Assembly (NCBI GenBank): GCA_043775075.1
Contig: JAYVSS010000268.1
Span: 1-7,423 of the forward strand
Source of the DNA: JANLQX01 sp043775075
GTDB lineage: Bacteria; Actinomycetota; Acidimicrobiia; Acidimicrobiales; JANYDT01
Direction: 5' to 3'
DNA length: 7,423 bases
Part shown: positions 6,270 to 7,423 of the stretch, one piece after another
How the letters are laid out: each line of letters starts with the position of its first letter
Position numbering within the stretch: the first letter of the stretch is position 1
The notes under the pieces: model-generated
The model's input: the letters and a program-made list of their open reading frames with translations, nothing else
What the model was told of the DNA's origin: nothing
Databases searched by the model: none
Made by a program: the position numbers and the translations under genes

Positions 6270-6341
6270 AAAGACCAATCTGCGACAAGGTGACTGATTG
6301 GCGACGTCGTTTTCTGGTCATCGTGTCGTGGATTGGTCTTT
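6270..6341 (+). other. Long imperfect inverted repeat, predicted 27-position RNA stem-loop (plus-strand transcript)
   Basis: Bases 6270-6296 face 6315-6341. The outer 11 pairs are perfect (aaagaccaatc against gattggtcttt). Inward come two G-U pairs, five Watson-Crick pairs, one A-G mismatch and eight further pairs, three of them G-U. In total 26 of 27 positions pair, around an 18-nt loop at 6297-6314 that contains the palindrome cgacgtcg. All five non-Watson-Crick positions are G-U when the plus strand is transcribed; on the minus strand they become A-C mismatches. That bias favours a functional RNA in the direction of the lipoprotein gene, whose start lies 135 nt downstream. No U-run follows, so it is not a classical terminator. 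It could instead be a remnant of a small palindromic mobile repeat. Confidence 0.6.
6278..6285 (+). repeat. 8-nt direct repeat atctgcga, first copy (second at 6343-6350)
   Basis: The sequence atctgcga at 6278-6285 recurs exactly at 6343-6350, just outside the long stem. The second copy can therefore pair with 6326-6333, the partner of the first copy, forming a local hairpin with a 7 to 9-nt loop that excludes part of the long stem. Confidence 0.5.
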
Positions 6342-6385
6342 GATCTGCGAAACCAACTGGGCGGTTCGTCCGATACCCCAGAGCA

Positions 6386-6424
6386 TTTCGGTCGTCGCGC
6401 AGATGCGCCGGCGAGCAGCCGAAA
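6386..6424 (+). other. Predicted GC-rich hairpin upstream of the lipoprotein start
   Basis: The arms tttcgg (6386-6391) and ccgaaa (6419-6424) enclose tcg/cga (6392-6394 with 6412-6414) and gcgc/gcgc (6397-6400 with 6405-6408) around an agat tetraloop. This gives 13 pairs broken by small asymmetric loops. A smaller hairpin lies just upstream at 6348-6368, pairing CGAA(A)CC with GGTTCG. In GC-rich DNA short hairpins are common, so the support is moderate and rests mostly on being next to the longer stem. Confidence 0.35.
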
Positions 6425-6475
6425 CGGATAGGGGCAGTTGACGAGTCCCAAGGAAGCGGGAAAGCTCTTCGGTCC

Positions 6476-7192
6476 ATGCGAACGCGGAACGCGACCCTTC
6501 CTGCTCTATTCGCCAGTTTTCTCGCGCTCTCGGTGACGGGATGTGGTGAATCGGGTGGATCGGACACCCCCATTGCGGCGGCGCCTCGCCCCACGAAGAC
6601 GGCACTCGATTTGAGGAAAATCCCCGATGCCAATGGCGTGGTGTCGACCGCCGCGCCGACAACACTGGCCCCGCCAACGACGCTCCCACCAACGACGGTG
6701 GCCACAACATCGACGGTCCTGGTCCCGAACATCGTCGCGGTATCGCTCCCGACCGGTGTCACCGAGGAGGATCGCCAGGCGGCCGAAGCCGCAGCCATCG
6801 ACTGGTGGGAAATGTTTTACCGCCAGCTCGTCGCCCTCCCAAACTTCGATCCCCAAGAAATCCTGATCCGATCAGCCCCCGGATATCCCGGCGGTCCGGC
6901 AATGCTCGAACGGTTCGAAAAGGACAAGTCCGGCGGGTTCCGGTTTGAACCTGGATCGCTGCAAATAGTCAAGATTTTGAGCATCAAATTTTCGGATTCC
7001 AAAAAAGCGAATGCAGAAGTTTGTGCAGCTGACAATGGGCGAATGGTGCAGTTGAGTTCGGGGAACGTTGAGTTGTCAGGGCTAGGTGCTTCGTATTTCA
7101 CTATGTCGCTTGCAAAGGCTGGTCCGAGATGGCTGGTTGCTGATTGGGGCGATAGCCGTCCAAGCATCGAAGGACAATCATGCGACGACTAG
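6476..7192 (+). CDS. Secreted lipoprotein with Thr/Pro-rich linker and NTF2-like-looking domain
   Basis: The 238-residue product begins with an Arg-containing N-region and a hydrophobic stretch (8-20) ending in the lipobox V-T-G-C, with the lipidated cysteine at C23. It should be exported and anchored to the outer face of the membrane. Residues about 57-82 form a Thr/Pro/Ala-rich spacer (PTTLAPPTTLPPTT), as is common for actinobacterial surface lipoproteins. Residues about 95-238 begin with a helix (EEDRQAAEAAAIDWWEMFYRQL) and continue with alternating strand-like segments, ending RWLVADWGDS. Two cysteines (C183, C236) could form a disulfide. This layout resembles NTF2/SnoaL-like domains, but no catalytic residues are recognisable and I give no function. 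Base composition is visibly more AT-rich from about 6960 to 7140. Upstream purines are weak as a ribosome site. It is transcribed divergently from ftsZ and overlaps the next gene. Confidence 0.8.
   Translation: MRTRNATLPALFASFLALSVTGCGESGGSDTPIAAAPRPTKTALDLRKIPDANGVVSTAAPTTLAPPTTLPPTTVATTSTVLVPNIVAVSLPTGVTEEDRQAAEAAAIDWWEMFYRQLVALPNFDPQEILIRSAPGYPGGPAMLERFEKDKSGGFRFEPGSLQIVKILSIKFSDSKKANAEVCAADNGRMVQLSSGNVELSGLGASYFTMSLAKAGPRWLVADWGDSRPSIEGQSCDD
7170..7174 (+). promoter_or_regulatory. Ribosome binding site of the downstream secreted-protein gene
   Basis: AAGGA lies 5 nt ahead of the ATG at 7180, inside the last codons of the lipoprotein gene. It supports the reality of the overlapping downstream gene. 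Confidence 0.7.
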
Positions 7193-7423
7193 CGCTTGTC
7201 TTGGTCGGAATTTTGTGCGCAACCTCCTGGTCCGCTGAGCCAGGGACGGCACGAGCGATCGCTCGAGCGAACGGACGGACCTTGATCCCACTGATCACAA
7301 ACAGCGGCGACAAGTCCACTGTGACCCCGAAGCTGGTTGGGGTTGCGACGGGCAAGGTGGGTGCCCGTAAACGCAAAACGACGGTCACCTGTATCGAAGT
7401 CGGGAGCGACCCGAGCCCGATGT
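7180..7423 (+). CDS. Secreted protein of unknown function, N-terminal fragment (cut by window edge)
   Basis: An open frame runs from ATG 7180 to the window end, with 81 complete codons and no stop. It begins MRRLALVLVGILCATSWSA, a typical Sec signal peptide with an Arg-rich start and a hydrophobic core; cleavage probably follows SWSA or the later GTARA. The cysteine in the hydrophobic core (GILC) lacks a small residue before it, so it is not a lipobox. The mature part is basic, with ITNSGDKSTVTPKLVG followed by GARKRKTTVTC; no family is recognised. It overlaps the lipoprotein gene by 13 nt in another frame and has its own AAGGA site 5 nt upstream. The two are therefore almost certainly one transcription unit and may act together at the cell surface. 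Confidence 0.75.
   Translation, partial: MRRLALVLVGILCATSWSAEPGTARAIARANGRTLIPLITNSGDKSTVTPKLVGVATGKVGARKRKTTVTCIEVGSDPSPM

Larger units (their letters stand above)
6126..6475. other. 350-nt gene-free region between divergent ftsZ and lipoprotein genes
   Basis: No convincing coding sequence is seen on either strand. The open frame on the minus strand here continues through the reverse complement of the lipoprotein gene and has no family-like sequence. The region must carry the ftsZ promoter (minus) and the lipoprotein promoter (plus), but I found no -35/-10 pair worth naming. A TTGACG at 6438-6443 lacks a matching -10. What it does hold is a run of predicted plus-strand RNA hairpins: 6270-6341, 6348-6368 and 6386-6424, listed separately. 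Confidence 0.6.

Noticed and set aside
6438..6470. TTGACG as a -35 box for the lipoprotein promoter
   Set aside because: At 16-18 nt spacing there is no TANNNT-like -10 element, and the transcript would begin almost at the start codon.
6091..6798. A 235-codon open frame on the minus strand spanning the ftsZ upstream region
   Set aside because: Half of it is antisense to the lipoprotein's Thr/Pro linker, it overlaps the ftsZ start, and its sequence shows no conserved motif. It does not encode FtsQ, which might have been expected there.
1..7423. CRISPR arrays, tRNA/rRNA genes, insertion sequences, integrase or phage genes
   Set aside because: None were seen. There are no regularly spaced repeats, no transposase or integrase motifs and no tRNA-like cloverleaf. 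The window is chromosomal core sequence with a small accessory flank.

Overview
The window is a chromosomal segment of a high-GC actinobacterium. The evidence is SepF, a DivIVA/Wag31-type polarity protein and an FtsZ ending in DVPSFLK, with no FtsA in view. They sit in the order ftsZ, pgeF, yggS, sepF, divIVA, dksA-like, lspA, rluD, which is typical of Actinobacteria. The DivIVA N-terminus lacks the insertion typical of mycobacterial and Streptomyces proteins, and a very long Ala/Lys/Pro tail is fused to the DksA-like protein. Together these suggest a deep-branching actinobacterial class such as Acidimicrobiia, but that placement is an inference and was not tested by phylogeny.

Minus strand, 6115 down to 1: an eight-gene division and envelope block. 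FtsZ (the ring polymer) is followed by PgeF (clean-up of misincorporated peptidoglycan precursors), YggS/PLPBP (PLP homeostasis), SepF (membrane anchor of FtsZ) and DivIVA (polar growth scaffold). Gaps are 0 to 54 nt, and yggS overlaps pgeF by GTGA. A 179-nt gap then precedes a second sub-block: the 492-residue DksA/TraR-type zinc-finger protein, the lipoprotein signal peptidase LspA, and the first 33 codons of an RluD-type pseudouridine synthase cut by the window edge. Several starts differ from the longest ORF: dksA uses GTG at 2170, sepF ATG at 3573, lspA probably ATG at 671, and rluD probably TTG at 99.

Plus strand, 6116-7423: a gene-free region of about 360 nt separates ftsZ from a divergent pair of exported proteins. 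These are a lipoprotein with a Thr/Pro-rich linker and an NTF2-like-looking domain, and a second secreted protein that overlaps its 3' end and runs off the window. The gene-free region holds the most striking unexplained signal. A 72-nt imperfect inverted repeat (6270-6341) has 26 of 27 positions able to pair, and all five non-Watson-Crick pairs are G-U only when read as plus-strand RNA. An adjacent 8-nt direct repeat would allow a competing hairpin, and further hairpins follow. This looks like a structured leader RNA of the lipoprotein gene or an independent small RNA.

The division block is conventional in content. Its unusual points are the absence of ftsQ/mur genes immediately upstream of ftsZ, the absence of yggT between sepF and divIVA, and the histone-H1-like tail on the DksA-like protein.
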